Assembly (NCBI RefSeq): GCF_003086295.3
Contig: NC_092048.1
Span: 87,710,626-87,774,625, forward strand
DNA from: Arachis hypogaea
Lineage: Eukaryota; Streptophyta; Magnoliopsida; Fabales; Fabaceae
DNA: 64,000 nucleotides
Direction of reading: 5' to 3'
Shown: positions 22,030 to 32,341 of the stretch, piece by piece
Layout of the letters: each line of letters starts with the position of its first letter
How positions within the stretch are numbered: position 1 is the first letter of the stretch
Position numbers and translations under genes: made by a program
The notes under the pieces: model-generated
What the model saw: the letters and a program-made list of their open reading frames with translations, nothing else
What the model was told of the DNA's origin: nothing
Database searches by the model: none

Positions 22030-23481
22030 ACCTCTCCACACTTAAACATTAGCATGTCCTCATGCTTAGTTGAAGGAGATAAAATAAATGAGTAGGAACA
22101 TGTAAAACTCATGTAGTGCGGTGCAACCTATATATATGAATGTAACTATATGATTCTTGTCTACTTGATCAAAAGTAAATAGGTTCTTCAAGACAATTAC
22201 AATTCAAACTCCACTAATTCAATTCTTATACAGTAAGAACAGATAAAAATGCAAGAATGTAGCTCATGAAAGCAGGGAACATAGAATTTAAGCATTGAAC
22301 ACTCACTGATGATGTATGTACACTCTAATCTCTCTAGTGTATAGGGCAATCACTCTATCCTTCTCTAATCATGCTTTCTAATTTTTGTTCTTTACCTAAC
22401 CAATCAACAACAATTAATATATCAATGCAAACATCATGAGGTCTTTTCAAGGTTGTAATGGGGCCAAGGTAAGGGTAAGGATACATATATGGTTAAGTAA
22501 GCTTATAAATCGAATCTTTAATTAACCCAAGCTTTAACCCAACATATATATATTCTATATAACTTCAAATTCACACCTAGCTACCCAAAATTTCTCTTTC
22601 ACATTCCATACTCATGTATCAACTTTTTTTTTATTTTAATTTTATCATACACGCATTGATCTTTGAATTCTTAACTTAGCATTGGGGCAATTTTGTCCCC
22701 TTAATTATTTATATATATATTTAACATAAACTAAAAATAAACATAGCTAATCAATGCACATAGATTTTTAATTCTTATAGTTTCACAGGAGTAGGTACCC
22801 AAATTCCCATCATATTATCATGACACATTCCCTTATTATCTTTTGTTCCCACAATTTCCCATACTTAATTAACACACACAATTCTATCTTAAGCTAACCA
22901 AAGATTCAATTGGGGTATAAAATTATTTTTTCGCTTAAGGCTAGTAATGTGGTAAAATACAGAACAAATGGGATTTAAAGGCTCAAAGTGGCTAACAAAG
23001 GTAATTAAAAGGGTAGGTTTAATTTGGATAAGTGAGTTTAAATAAGTAATGGCCTCAATCATATGCAAACATATAAATATATTAAACATTGGACATATAG
23101 GATGAAACAAAATATAGATTACAATCATGGAGAAGTAAACACACAAGAATAAAATAATTATGGTTAAATACTGTAACCATGCAAATAAGCTCAAATCTCA
23201 CAGGTTTTGTGTTCTTTAGCTCAAAAATCATGTTCCAAATACAACTTCAAGCAATTTTAACATAAAAGTTTTGATTAAAATTAGTGAAATTTTGTTCTAA
23301 AGATAGGGTCTTAGAAGAAACTTATTGTCTTTTCAATCAAGTAGAACATGCATGCAACTAATCTATTACTATGCGATTTATCCTATTCTACAAAAGAAAA
23401 ACTAACTAAATATCCTAATTTATTGGTGTTAGGGAAGAGAAATTATCTCCGGAAGTCAGGTACTGACCGACCTCCCCACAC
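22030..23481 (-). other. Element B: conserved noncoding region before 3' LTR, with two polypurine-like motifs
   Basis: No gene supported. Polypurine tract at 22030-22047 (minus strand TTTAAGTGTGGAGAGGT) and second copy at 23470-23487. Blocks shared in order with F and A: AGCATGTCCTCATGC, GGTTGTAATGGGGCC near 22453, TTTTGTCCCC near 22690, a CATGTTCCAA block near 23229. Confidence 0.6.
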
Positions 23482-24735
23482 TTAAGGCTTTGCACCGTCC
23501 TCGGTGCCATCTGTCAGGAACAAAGGTGGGCTGGTAGTAGTCTCTCCACAGTCGGGACCGTCATGGCTCCCTGTGCTGGTGAAGGAAGTGGAGTCCGGGG
23601 TGTCTGAGTCCTTGAATTTTTCCATAATCAGCTCCTTAAGGTATGTGAATCGGCGCTTGTTACGGCGCTCTCTCATCTTAGTTTTCTGTTCCTGCCGATC
23701 CAACTTTTCAAGTATCTGATGGAGCAGTTGGTTTGTTGCAGGTGCTTGTGGTGCTGAGGGAGGGATGTCCTCAGCCAGTTCTGTAGGCTGGCTAGTAGTG
23801 GCTGCTGGAAGTCTAATATATTTCTCGTTAGGGACGTATTGATCATCCCGTGGAAGCATGGCTTTGGTGTCTCCATCTCTGTAGGAGACTCCGGCTGCTG
23901 AGACGAGATCTGAGACCAAGGCGGGAAAAGGTAAGTTGCCCGCAATCTGTACGTGTCCCATGGCATTCCGGATGTGTCTTGGTAGGTTCAAAGGCTGGTC
24001 TGTAAGGATGCACCATAGTAGAACGGCCATGTCTGTAGTGAAGGAAGATTCGTGAGTGCTCAGAAATACGTAATGGGACATGATCTGTGCCCATACGCGA
24101 GCCGCCAAGGTAAGTGATGAAGCCGATATTCCCTTAGGACGAGAACGGTGGTATCCGTAGATCCATCTGCTGCCAGGTAGTGTGATAACTCTAAGAACAG
24201 CGTCCCAATCAAATTGGTACATCTGGCGCATGAGTGCGGCTTCTTGAAAGGCGTCCAATCCTTCTGGAGTAGGGGGAAGATCTAGAGCTCATTGAATGGC
24301 CTCTTCTGTAATGGGGACTTGCTTCTGACGTACATAGACAGACTGCAGGGTTGGCAGGTGGAAATTAGAGTAGAACTCAACTACCCAAGAAAGATTAGCC
24401 TGCCTTGGTTGTCTCTGTAGGAAACCCCATTATCTTCATTCAATTTGCGGCTCAACAAAGGTAGCAATATTGGGCGGGAGGATAAGAAGGTATTCGTTGT
24501 TGTAGCTCCGTTCTGCCAGGATAGGGAACATCTGCTCACAGTGGCGATTGGGAAATCGCGCAGTGTCCTTTGCTGGGAAGGCTTTCTCCTTTTCATCAAC
24601 CTTTATAATCCTCTTAATTCTTTTTGTTGAGGGCTTGACTGCAGTTGAAGAAGGTTCAGCCACTAATGCTCTTTTTGTTCCTCTTCTTGCTGGTGGTTTG
24701 GGAGTAGTTTTCTCTTTTCCTTTCTTGGTGGCCAT
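23482..24735 (-). pseudogene. Element B: env-like ORF, three nonsense codons
   Basis: About 418 codons, one frame, from ATG at 24735 to the stop at 23482. N-terminus MATKKGKEKTTPK is lysine-rich, followed by KRIKRIIKVDEKEK and RFPNRHCEQMFP. A TGA and a TAA near 24433-24428 and a TGA near 24290 break the frame. Then come ANLSWVVEFYSNFH, FDWDAVLRVITLPGS, the conserved ARVWAQIMSHYVFLSTHESS, VLLWCILTDQPLN and RRNKRRFTYLKELI. It is colinear with the env-like ORF of A, with the same start and end context, so it is a related family. Function unknown; no membrane segment recognised. Splice acceptor immediately before ATG. Confidence 0.8.
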
Positions 24736-24760
24736 CCTGAAAAGGGAAAAAAAGAAAGTA
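24736..24760 (-). promoter_or_regulatory. Element B: splice acceptor at env-like ATG
   Basis: Minus strand CTTTTTTTCCCTTTTCAG followed at once by GATGGCC. Same layout as A and F. Confidence 0.6.
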
Positions 24761-26179
24761 ACATGAATTCAAAGGGACGGAGCAAGGAAGAGGATGGTAT
24801 AAGTGATAATCAATGCACGGTAAAGAGGATGTTGTTAACACATGGTCATGACTACATGTGAAAAGTTCACCAATGGAAATATAGAAAGCGCATTTGATGA
24901 TAATTAAATGCAAGGTGTTTATTGGCATGCAGGCAAAGGCATGAGTAGCATAGTTCAAGCATTTAATTTGTTAAATATGTTATCACTCGTAACAAACTAA
25001 CCATCACGTTTGTATTGATAATTAAATTAAATTAATAAAATAGTAAAGGAATTTTATGAAAAGCAAGCATTGAATAGTAGAATAGAATAATGTAAAAAAT
25101 GCATAATGCTATATGGGCTTTTTCACAACACGTAGCATGCATGATGAATAAACTATTGAAAATAATAATTTGAACATGCAAGCAACCCTTTAAAAAGTAA
25201 TATATAATTGCCAAACAATTTTTGCAACAATCCACAAGCATATAATGAGAAATAATGACTCAAATAAGTTCTAACACTAATTAAAAGAAAGAAAAAGAAA
25301 GAAAAAGAAAATATGGATAATGAAAGTAAAAAGAAAAGAAAAGAAGAAAACATAAAAATTAAGAAAGATAATGGAAAAGTAAGAAGAGAAGAAGAAAAGA
25401 AAAAACCTTGTTAATGGTAGTGAGAAAGAAGAAAGTGAGAAAGAAGGGAGAAGGAAGAAGGAAGAAATAAGGAAGGAAAAGAGAAAATAGGATTTGGGGG
25501 AAAAGAAAGATAAGATATTTGGCAATTTAGGGTAAGATGTGCGGCGCAAGCGACGCGGACGCGTGGGTCATGCGTTCGCGCGAATTGCGCTTAGATGGAT
25601 TGACGCGGTCGCGTGACATAGTTTATGCTACTGGCATGAGGGCAGCCTCGCGCTCGCACAACTCTCTATTAAAAATCTTATTTTCCCAAATTTTGGGTGA
25701 CGCGATCGCGTGGGTCATGCGATCGCGTGAGTGGCCAATATTGGGATATGACGCGGACGCGTGGGGCACGCATTCGCATGGTAAGGGTTGTGCGTCTAGC
25801 GCCAGTCCAGCACCACTCTAGCACAACTTTCGGCTATGCACCCTTTTCACGTCGATTTTCAGGTCACGCGGCCGCGTGGGTGACGCGGTCGCGTGGGAGG
25901 CCAATGTTCCCACATGACGCGGACGCGTCAGCGACGCGGTCGCGTGGGGTGATTTGTGCCAAAGGCACGCCTCTAGCCACGCTCCTGCGTGACTCTCTGT
26001 TCGCTCTCTTATTCTTTCTGAGCCACCTGCGACGCGGACGCGTCATTGAGGCGGTCGCGTCGCGTGAAAAAAAAAATTATAAATAAAAATATGCAAATGC
26101 AAATGCAAGCTATATGTGCGAATAAGGAGAAGATTTATGGAAAAAGAAAACTAAGAATAAAGAAAAGAACAATCATACC
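24761..26179 (-). other. Element B: spacer between pol and env-like ORF with motif array
   Basis: No gene supported. On the minus strand, a motif array at 26070-25535 (separate entry) is followed by a strongly pyrimidine-rich leader (25520 to 25280) and AT-rich DNA up to the splice acceptor. Open frames here are composition effects. Confidence 0.6.
25535..26075 (-). repeat. Element B: array of palindromic CpG-rich motifs
   Basis: About a dozen copies of GACGCGGWCGCGTGGG or GACGCGATCGCGTG, often in pairs such as 25698-25730 and 25862-25900. The core GCGRWCGCG/GCGGNCGCG differs from the ACGCGT core used in A. Confidence 0.75.
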
Positions 26180-26217
26180 ATGGTGGTTGTCTCCCACCTA
26201 GCACTTTGCTTTAACGT
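26180..26217 (-). promoter_or_regulatory. Element B: conserved hairpin downstream of pol stop
   Basis: Minus strand: GTTAAAGCAAAGTGCTA, then GGTGG-GAGACAA-CCACC, a 5-bp stem, 22 bases after the pol stop at 26240. Compare G, A and D. Confidence 0.55.
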
Positions 26218-26239
26218 CCGTAAGTTGCGCTCCACTAGC

Positions 26240-26945
26240 TCAGTCTTCGGCTATGTGTGGATCCTCCAAGAGGAAGATCTCGAGCTCCTTGTTTTTCTTC
26301 ATCTTCTCGCCATGGTAGAGCTTCAAACGATGTCCATTAACTTTGATGAGTTCAGAGCTTGAAGGGTGACTTAGGTGAAAAACTCCGTACGGCTCGGCCT
26401 TTTCTACTCTGTATGGACCTTCCCATCTTGATCTCAACTTGCCTGGCATGAGCCTCAGTCTAGATTTATAAAGGAGGACTAAGTTCCCAGGTTGGAACTC
26501 TCTCCTCTTGATGTGCTTATCATGTACAGCCTTCATCTTTCCCTTGTACAGCCTTGAGTTCTCATAAGCTTCCAGGCGAAGGCTTTCTAATTCTTGCAGT
26601 TGCAACTTCCTCTCAGCTCCGGCTGTTTCAAATCCCATATTGCATTCCTTTACTGCCCAAAAGGCTTTGTGATCTACTTCAACTGGGAGATGGTAGGCTT
26701 TTTCATAAACTAAGCGGAAATGACTCATCCCAATGGGTGTCTTGTATGCTGTTCTGTATGCCCAAAGTGCATCTTGTAGCCTGGTGCTCCAGTCTCTCCT
26801 ATGAGGTTTGACTATCTTCTGCAAGATACACTTTACCTCTTTGTTTGACACCTCGGCTTGCCCATTAGTCTGAGGATGGTAGGCGGTTGCAACTTTATGA
26901 ATTATTCCATGCTTCTTCATTAATCCTATTAGTCTATGGAGAATG
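26240..26945 (-). pseudogene. Element B: C-terminal two thirds of integrase, 5'-truncated
   Basis: Open frame from about 26945 to the natural stop at 26240. It starts inside the catalytic core at [20 protein letters not shown], then [13 protein letters not shown] (catalytic Glu), [34 protein letters not shown] (GPY/F module) and [13 protein letters not shown]. The first two catalytic Asp residues are missing through the internal deletion of B. Upstream (26946-26997) the frame stays open across about 50 bp of unrecognised filler and into LTR sequence, which is not integrase. This is the least mutated pol fragment in the window. Confidence 0.88.
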
Positions 26946-26997
26946 TGCTCAGAAATCCATAATAGAGTCCGACCACAACGACCGAATTCATTATCTT

Positions 26998-27372
26998 CGC
27001 GTGAGCCATCCGTCTGCGTCACTGCGATTTCCTCTATGTCGCGCGGTCGCGTGAGCCATGTGTCTATGTCACTTTTCGCTGATCATCTCCTCAATTTCTT
27101 GTGTTCCTTCCATTTTTGCAAGCTTCCTTTCCAATCTCTAAGTCATTCATGCCCTATAAAGCCTGAAACACTTAACACATAGATCACGGCATCTAATGGA
27201 ATGAAGGAGAATTAAAATACATAATTAAAAGTCTTTAGGAAGCAAATATTCAATCATGTAATAATTTTTGGAAGGAAATATAAATGCATGCCAATCATAT
27301 GAATAAGTGGGTAAAGAATTGATAAAACCATACAATTAAGCACAATATAAACCATGAAATAGTGGTTTATTA
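26998..27372 (-). repeat. Element B: 5' LTR remnant
   Basis: About 375 bp matching 21656-22029 closely, ending GTTTATTA (canonical TCA mutated to TTA) directly before the GGGTG duplication. The rest of the LTR was lost in the same deletion that removed most of the internal region. Confidence 0.85.
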
Positions 27373-27377
27373 GGGTG

Positions 27378-28277
27378 CTTCCACCACACCTTTGAAGGGA
27401 TTACTCCTTACCCTTACATGTTATGTAGCCTCGGCGACATTATTTATCAAGCTCCAAGCTTCCGCCGTCGTCTTGTTTTTGGAAAGAGAACCACCACAAG
27501 AAGCGGTGAGCAATCTCTTGTCTTCTGCGTAAAGACCACCGGTGAAATAACTAATGAGCAAGTGAGTGTTCAACCCATGGTGTGGGCAAGAATCCAAGAG
27601 CTTCTTGAATCGAGTCCAATACTCATAGAGGGTCTCTTGGTCCCTTTGCATTATACTAGAGATTTCTTTCCAGATGTAGTCGGTCTTCCCCGGCGGAAAG
27701 AACTTGTCTAAAAACTCTCTTCTTAACAAATCCCATTCGGTCACTACCTCATCCAGTTGGGAAGAGAACCACTCTTTTGCTTGCCCCTCAAGAGAGAAGG
27801 GGAAAGAAAAGACCATGATGGCAATCTCATCGGCTCCATTCCTTCGAGTCGTTGAACAAGCAACTTGAAAATCTCGCAGATGTCTGATGGGTTCTTGTCC
27901 CGGAAGTCCATGATACTTGGGAAGAAAATTAATCAAACTATTCAACTCAAAGTTCGGATCAAGATTTGGATACTAGCTTGCAATTGAAGAATAAGATCCG
28001 GGACCCCTTGTTCGTGCAAAGTGATTCTTTATGGCTCCACCATAGAGCGTTCACCTGTAGGATGCAAAGATGTATCAGTGCTGTCAACAGAAGAATATGA
28101 GGTAGTGGACTCTAAGTCGCTCTCGGTTCCGTCTAGTGGTTCAACAAGTCCTTCAAGAGGGGCCGAAGCACTAGTCGTGTAACTCAACCGCTGCATAACT
28201 TGCCGAGTGTGTAACAAAGTTCTTTCAATCTCAGGATCGAACTCGGCTAAGCTAGAGTTTGGTTGGGACCGAGTCAT
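27378..28277 (-). pseudogene. Element A: gag, N-terminal half
   Basis: Capsid part of gag, 126 bp inside the primer-binding site. It starts MTRSQPNSSLAEFD. A frameshift near 28030 (loss of one base) is followed by the retrotransposon gag core: FLPKYHGLPGQEPIRHLRDF, FSFPFSLEGQAKEWFSSQL, FLDKFFPPGKTDYIWKEI, QETLYEYWTRFKKLLDSCPH and LLISYFTGGL. This is the standard plant Ty3/gypsy gag pattern. A TAA at 27421 (probably from CAA) precedes the point where B is inserted; the remainder is at 19675-20529. Confidence 0.88.
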
Positions 28278-28402
28278 CCAACTTAGAATTCATAGCTCAT
28301 GTATAAAAAGAAATCTAAACTAAAAACAAAATATCGGAATCAAGTAAACTATCTACACTATTCACATATTCACATAACCAATATCAATGCATACGTTGCA
28401 AC

Positions 28403-28423
28403 CATTCCCTTGCAACGGCGCCA
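28403..28423 (-). other. Element A: primer-binding site
   Basis: Minus strand TGGCGCCGTTGCAAGGGAA, six bases inside the 5' LTR. The first 12 bases match the TGGCGCCGTTGC site common in Athila-type elements, usually assigned to tRNA-Asp; the following bases diverge from it. Confidence 0.75.
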
Positions 28424-28429
28424 AAAATT

Positions 28430-30192
28430 TGATAGTGAGAATTGTCGTCGATAAAGAATTTCTCAATAAAATCCCGTTGTAAGTATAGTTCTAACCAACA
28501 ACAATCCTCAAATCAAATTTTAATATATGGTTGTCACAAATTCAACCCCAATATAAAGTAACCGAGAGTATTGGTCTCGGGTCGTCCTCAAGAGAATGGA
28601 CAAATATGTGCATCAATATTGGTTAGAATTCCAGGGTTGGGAGTCATAAGCAAGAATTTAAACTACTAAACTTAACATGCAAGGAATCTTAAAGTGCAAG
28701 AAACTAAATCAAGTAACTAAAACTAAGTATGAGCAATTTCCATCTAGCAAGAGAACATATAATCTACTTCTATTCTAAGTCTAAGTAAGCAACTAAACTT
28801 GCTACAACAAGAACTAAACAATTGGAAATTTTGGGTTTCAAATATGAATAATAAAAGGCACTCTTGGCTAGGCATAGGAATTGGGATCACCATCCTTGTC
28901 TAATAACCATATCTTGACAATTATGAGAAACCAAGCTCATTAAGTCTACCTCTATGCTTGAAGTACATATAATGTCTACTTCCAAGCTTGAAGTACGTTA
29001 AATGGCTTGGTCAATTTCAACTCATAAATTCTAATCTAACTACTAATTGACTTAGTAGTAGATTGGTGTCAATGAGTATCAAGTTAACCACAAAGGGTTC
29101 TCAAATCACCAAATCAATTAGACCCAACGACTCAAGTTTACCCAATTCCCTTAGCCTAGGCCAAGAGTACAGAAAACTACTCCATAATCAAGGGAAACAT
29201 TTCATCAAACACATGGTATGCATTAATAAAAGACATGTTCAAATTGCAAATTAATTGGAAACTACAAATAACCACTAACAATTCTCAATAGAAAATAACT
29301 CCACATCACAATTAATCATAGATAACATCAATACAACAATAGAATTTCTAGATCTACAAAGTTCATAGAATGAGAAGGAAATGGAAAATAACAAGAAAAT
29401 TCAAATTCAAACACAAGATCTAGACAAAATGAAAACTAGAAAATTCAAATTGAGTAATTAAAACTAAAATTAACAAAATCCAATTCAGCAATTCAACAAG
29501 GAAAGATCAAATCAAACTAGATCTAGAGAAGAGCAAGGGTTTCTCTCCCTAGGACATGAGAACCAAAACTAGCCAAAAATGTGTATAAAAGTGTACAATG
29601 AATGATCCCCCCTCCCCTTTTCCCCTAGAGTTCCTGGGTCTTTTCCATGCAAAATCCAGCTGAATTTGGTCCTGAAGCCCCTTAGAAATCGCCAGCGACG
29701 ATTTCATTAATGAGGTCACGTACTGGGCGTCACGCGTGCGCGTCGCCTGAGTTTCGCGAGCCACGCGTACGCGTCAGGCATGCGCACGCGTCGCTCGGAA
29801 TTTTGCCAATCCACGCGAATGCGTCAACTCTCGCGCGCCATTCTTAGCCTCTTGTACCCACGCATGTGCATGGGCCACGCGTACGCGTCGCAGCCAATTC
29901 TCCAAAGCTCCATACTTCATGTTCCTTCCACTTGTGCATGCTTCTTTTCTCTCTTCTAGGCCATTCTCACCCTATAAACTCTGAAATCACTCAACAACAT
30001 ATCACGGCATCAAATGGTAATAGAAGAGGATCAAAATATAGTATTTTTAAGACAAAAGAAGCATGTTTTCAATCATGAAGCGAAATTAGGAAGGGAACAC
30101 AAAACCATGCAATTTATATGAATAAGTGTGGAGAACATTGACAAAACTCCCCAAATTCTACACAATATAAACCAAAAAATTGGGGTTTATCA
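28430..30192 (-). repeat. Element A: 5' LTR
   Basis: 1,763 bp, plus-strand ends TGATAGTGAG and GGGTTTATCA. U3 motif array at about 29705-29895; a TATA-like CTTTTATACAC on the minus strand near 29590 lies downstream of the array in the transcript sense. Confidence 0.9.
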
Positions 30193-30636
30193 GCACTATA
30201 TTGATGATGAACTTGTGAACTTAAGGAATTGAGGAGTTGTTTGGGACTTGGAAATGAATGAGTATGGTTATGAGATTGATGACTTGAGTATGAATGGACT
30301 TGGACTGAATGGACAATGATCACTGAGATATACTACATACTATACTGATATTGTTGAGTCGCTATGCGTCTGGCAAAGACGGTGGTTAATCCCACTTGTT
30401 GAGGTCATGGCACCAGTGTAAGGACGGTAGTTAATCCCGTTTATGTTGAGATGTGAGGTTTGTGGCAGAGTATTCCGCTCGCATCCTTTCAAGTCACAAG
30501 AGTGAGCCGGGCACTATATCCACGGGAGAGTGAGCCGGGCACTATATCCTTGAGGGTACCCATTTATATTCGTGACCGAAAGGCGACATTCCCAAGGGGA
30601 TGTTTCGGGTTGGAAGTTGAGCTGACAATGTGATAT
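30193..30636 (+). repeat. Element C: 3' LTR, second segment (between A and D)
   Basis: Continues the chromovirus LTR that stops at 8082. It contains the repeated GAGCCGGGCACTATATCC phrase (30511-30560) and GGCGACATTCCC, known to me from plant chromovirus LTRs. It ends at GATAT (30632-30636), the target duplication of element D. Confidence 0.8.
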
Positions 30637-32316
30637 TGATGAGCGGATAATTTATACCTTTTTGGCATTTTACATAGTTTTTAGTATGTTTTAGTTACTT
30701 TTTATTATATTTTGATTATTTTTTATGCAAAAATTATATTTCTAGACTTTACTATGATTTTGTGTATTTTTCTATAATTTCAGGTATTTTCTGGTTGAAA
30801 TTGAGGGATCTGAGCAAAAGTCTGATTCAGAAGCTGAGAAAGGACTGCAAATGTTGTTAGATTCTGACCCTCCTGCACTCGAAATGGATTTTCAGGAGTT
30901 ATAGAATCTCAATTGGCACGCTTTCAATTGCTTTGGAAAGTAGACATCTTGGCCTTTCCAGAAATATATAATAGTCCATACTTTGCCCGATATTTGATGG
31001 CCCAAACTGGCGTCTAAACGCCAGCCAGAGACCCTTTTCTGGCGTAAAATGCTAGAACTGGCACCAAAACTGGAGTTAAACGCCCAAACTGGCATCTAAG
31101 TTGGCGTTTAACTCTAGAAATGGCCTATGCATGTGTAAAGCTCTATGCTCAGCCCAAGCACACACCAAGTGGGCCCCAGAAGTGGATTTCTGCACTATCT
31201 ACACTTAGTTACTTATTTTCTGCATTCCCTAATAACTAGTTTAGTATAAATAGCACTTTTTACTATTGTATATAGATCTTTTATCTTGGAATCATCTATC
31301 TTTCACTTTTATGTTACATTTGGGAGGCTGGCCATTCGGCTATGCCTAGACCTTTTTCTCTTATGTATTTTCGACGGTGGAGTTTCTACACCTCATAGAT
31401 TAAGGTGCGGAGCTCTGCTGTTCTTCATGAATTAATGCAAGTACTATTGTTTCTCTTTCAATTCACGCCTACTTCTTCTCCAAGATATACTCTCATACTT
31501 AATTCAGTTAAGTCAGAATGAAGGGGTGACCCGTGATAATCACTCACTATCTTCGTTACTCGCTTAGCCAAGATCCGCGTGCCTGACAACCACAAGCGGT
31601 CTACATGATGTTCAACGTAGTCATTGGACGACAGCCGGAGTATATTCTCTTAGGACTCTGATCCACAGACCGAGTCCGTGAGATTAGAACCTTCGTGGTA
31701 TAGGCTAGAACCAATTGGCAGCATTCCGAAAAGTCTAAACCTTGTTTGTGATATTCCGAGTAGGATCTGGGAAGGGATGACTGTGACGAGCTTCAAACTC
31801 GCGAATGTTGGGCGCAGTGACAGTGTGCAAAAGGATAGAGAGATTCTATTCCGACGCTAGTGAGAATCGACAGATGATTAGCTGTGCGGTAGCTGTACCT
31901 GGTATTTTTCATCCGAGACGAGAAATCCGACAGTTGATTAGCCGTGCAGAAACTGTACCTAGTAATTTTCATCCGAGAGGATCATACAGCTTGCCATGGA
32001 AGGGAGCATGTATGATTGGAAGAAGACAATAGGAAAGCAGAATTTCAGAAGCAACAAAACATCTCCAAACGCTTATCTGAAATTCCCACCAATGAATTAC
32101 ATAAGTATCTTATTTTATTTATCTTTTAATTATCAAAAACTCATAACCATTTAAATCCGCCTGACTAAAATTTATAGGATGACCATAGCTTGCAACAAGC
32201 CAACAATCTCCGTGGGATCGACCCTTACTCACGTAAGGTATTACTTGGACGACCCAGTGCACTTGCTAGTTAGTTGTGCGGAGTTGTGAAAAGTGTGATC
32301 ACAATTTTGTGCACCA
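30637..32316 (+). repeat. Element D: 5' LTR
   Basis: 1,680 bp, TGATGAGCGG ... TTGTGCACCA. TATAAATA at 31245-31252 is the likely promoter. Four to five GGCGTTTA/AACGCC half-palindromes lie at about 31010-31110, upstream of the TATA box. Confidence 0.93.
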
Positions 32317-32322
32317 AGTTTT

Positions 32323-32341
32323 TGGTGCCGTTGCCCGAGAT
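32323..32341 (+). other. Element D: primer-binding site
   Basis: TGGTGCCGTTGCCCGAGAT, six bases inside the LTR. It resembles the TGGCGCCGTTGCCGGGGA site with one change in the first six bases. Confidence 0.7.

Larger units (their letters stand above)
20535..27372 (-). mobile_element. Element B: internally deleted Athila-like element nested in gag of A
   Basis: 6,838 bp on the minus strand with exact 5-bp target duplications GGGTG at 20530-20534 and 27373-27377. Deleting B and one TSD rejoins the A gag in frame, which confirms the borders. It contains a 5' LTR remnant (about 26998-27372), the C-terminal part of integrase, a spacer with motif array, an env-like ORF, the conserved noncoding region and a full 3' LTR. 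Gag, protease, RT, RNase H, the N-terminal part of integrase and about 1.1 kb of the 5' LTR are missing. Confidence 0.9.
8083..30192 (-). mobile_element. Element A: complete but dead Athila-like Ty3/gypsy retrotransposon, with nested insertions
   Basis: Minus-strand element bounded by LTRs at 28430-30192 (5') and 8083-9861 (3'). Flanks are GCACA (8078-8082) and GCACT (30193-30197), a TSD with one mismatch, and both flanks belong to the LTR of element C. A primer-binding site at 28403-28423, gag, protease, RT, RNase H, integrase, env-like ORF and polypurine tract follow in order. Removing B (with its TSD) and the solo LTR S leaves about 13.8 kb, a normal Athila size. All genes carry stops or frameshifts. 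The LTRs look closely similar by eye, so insertion was probably not ancient. Confidence 0.9.
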
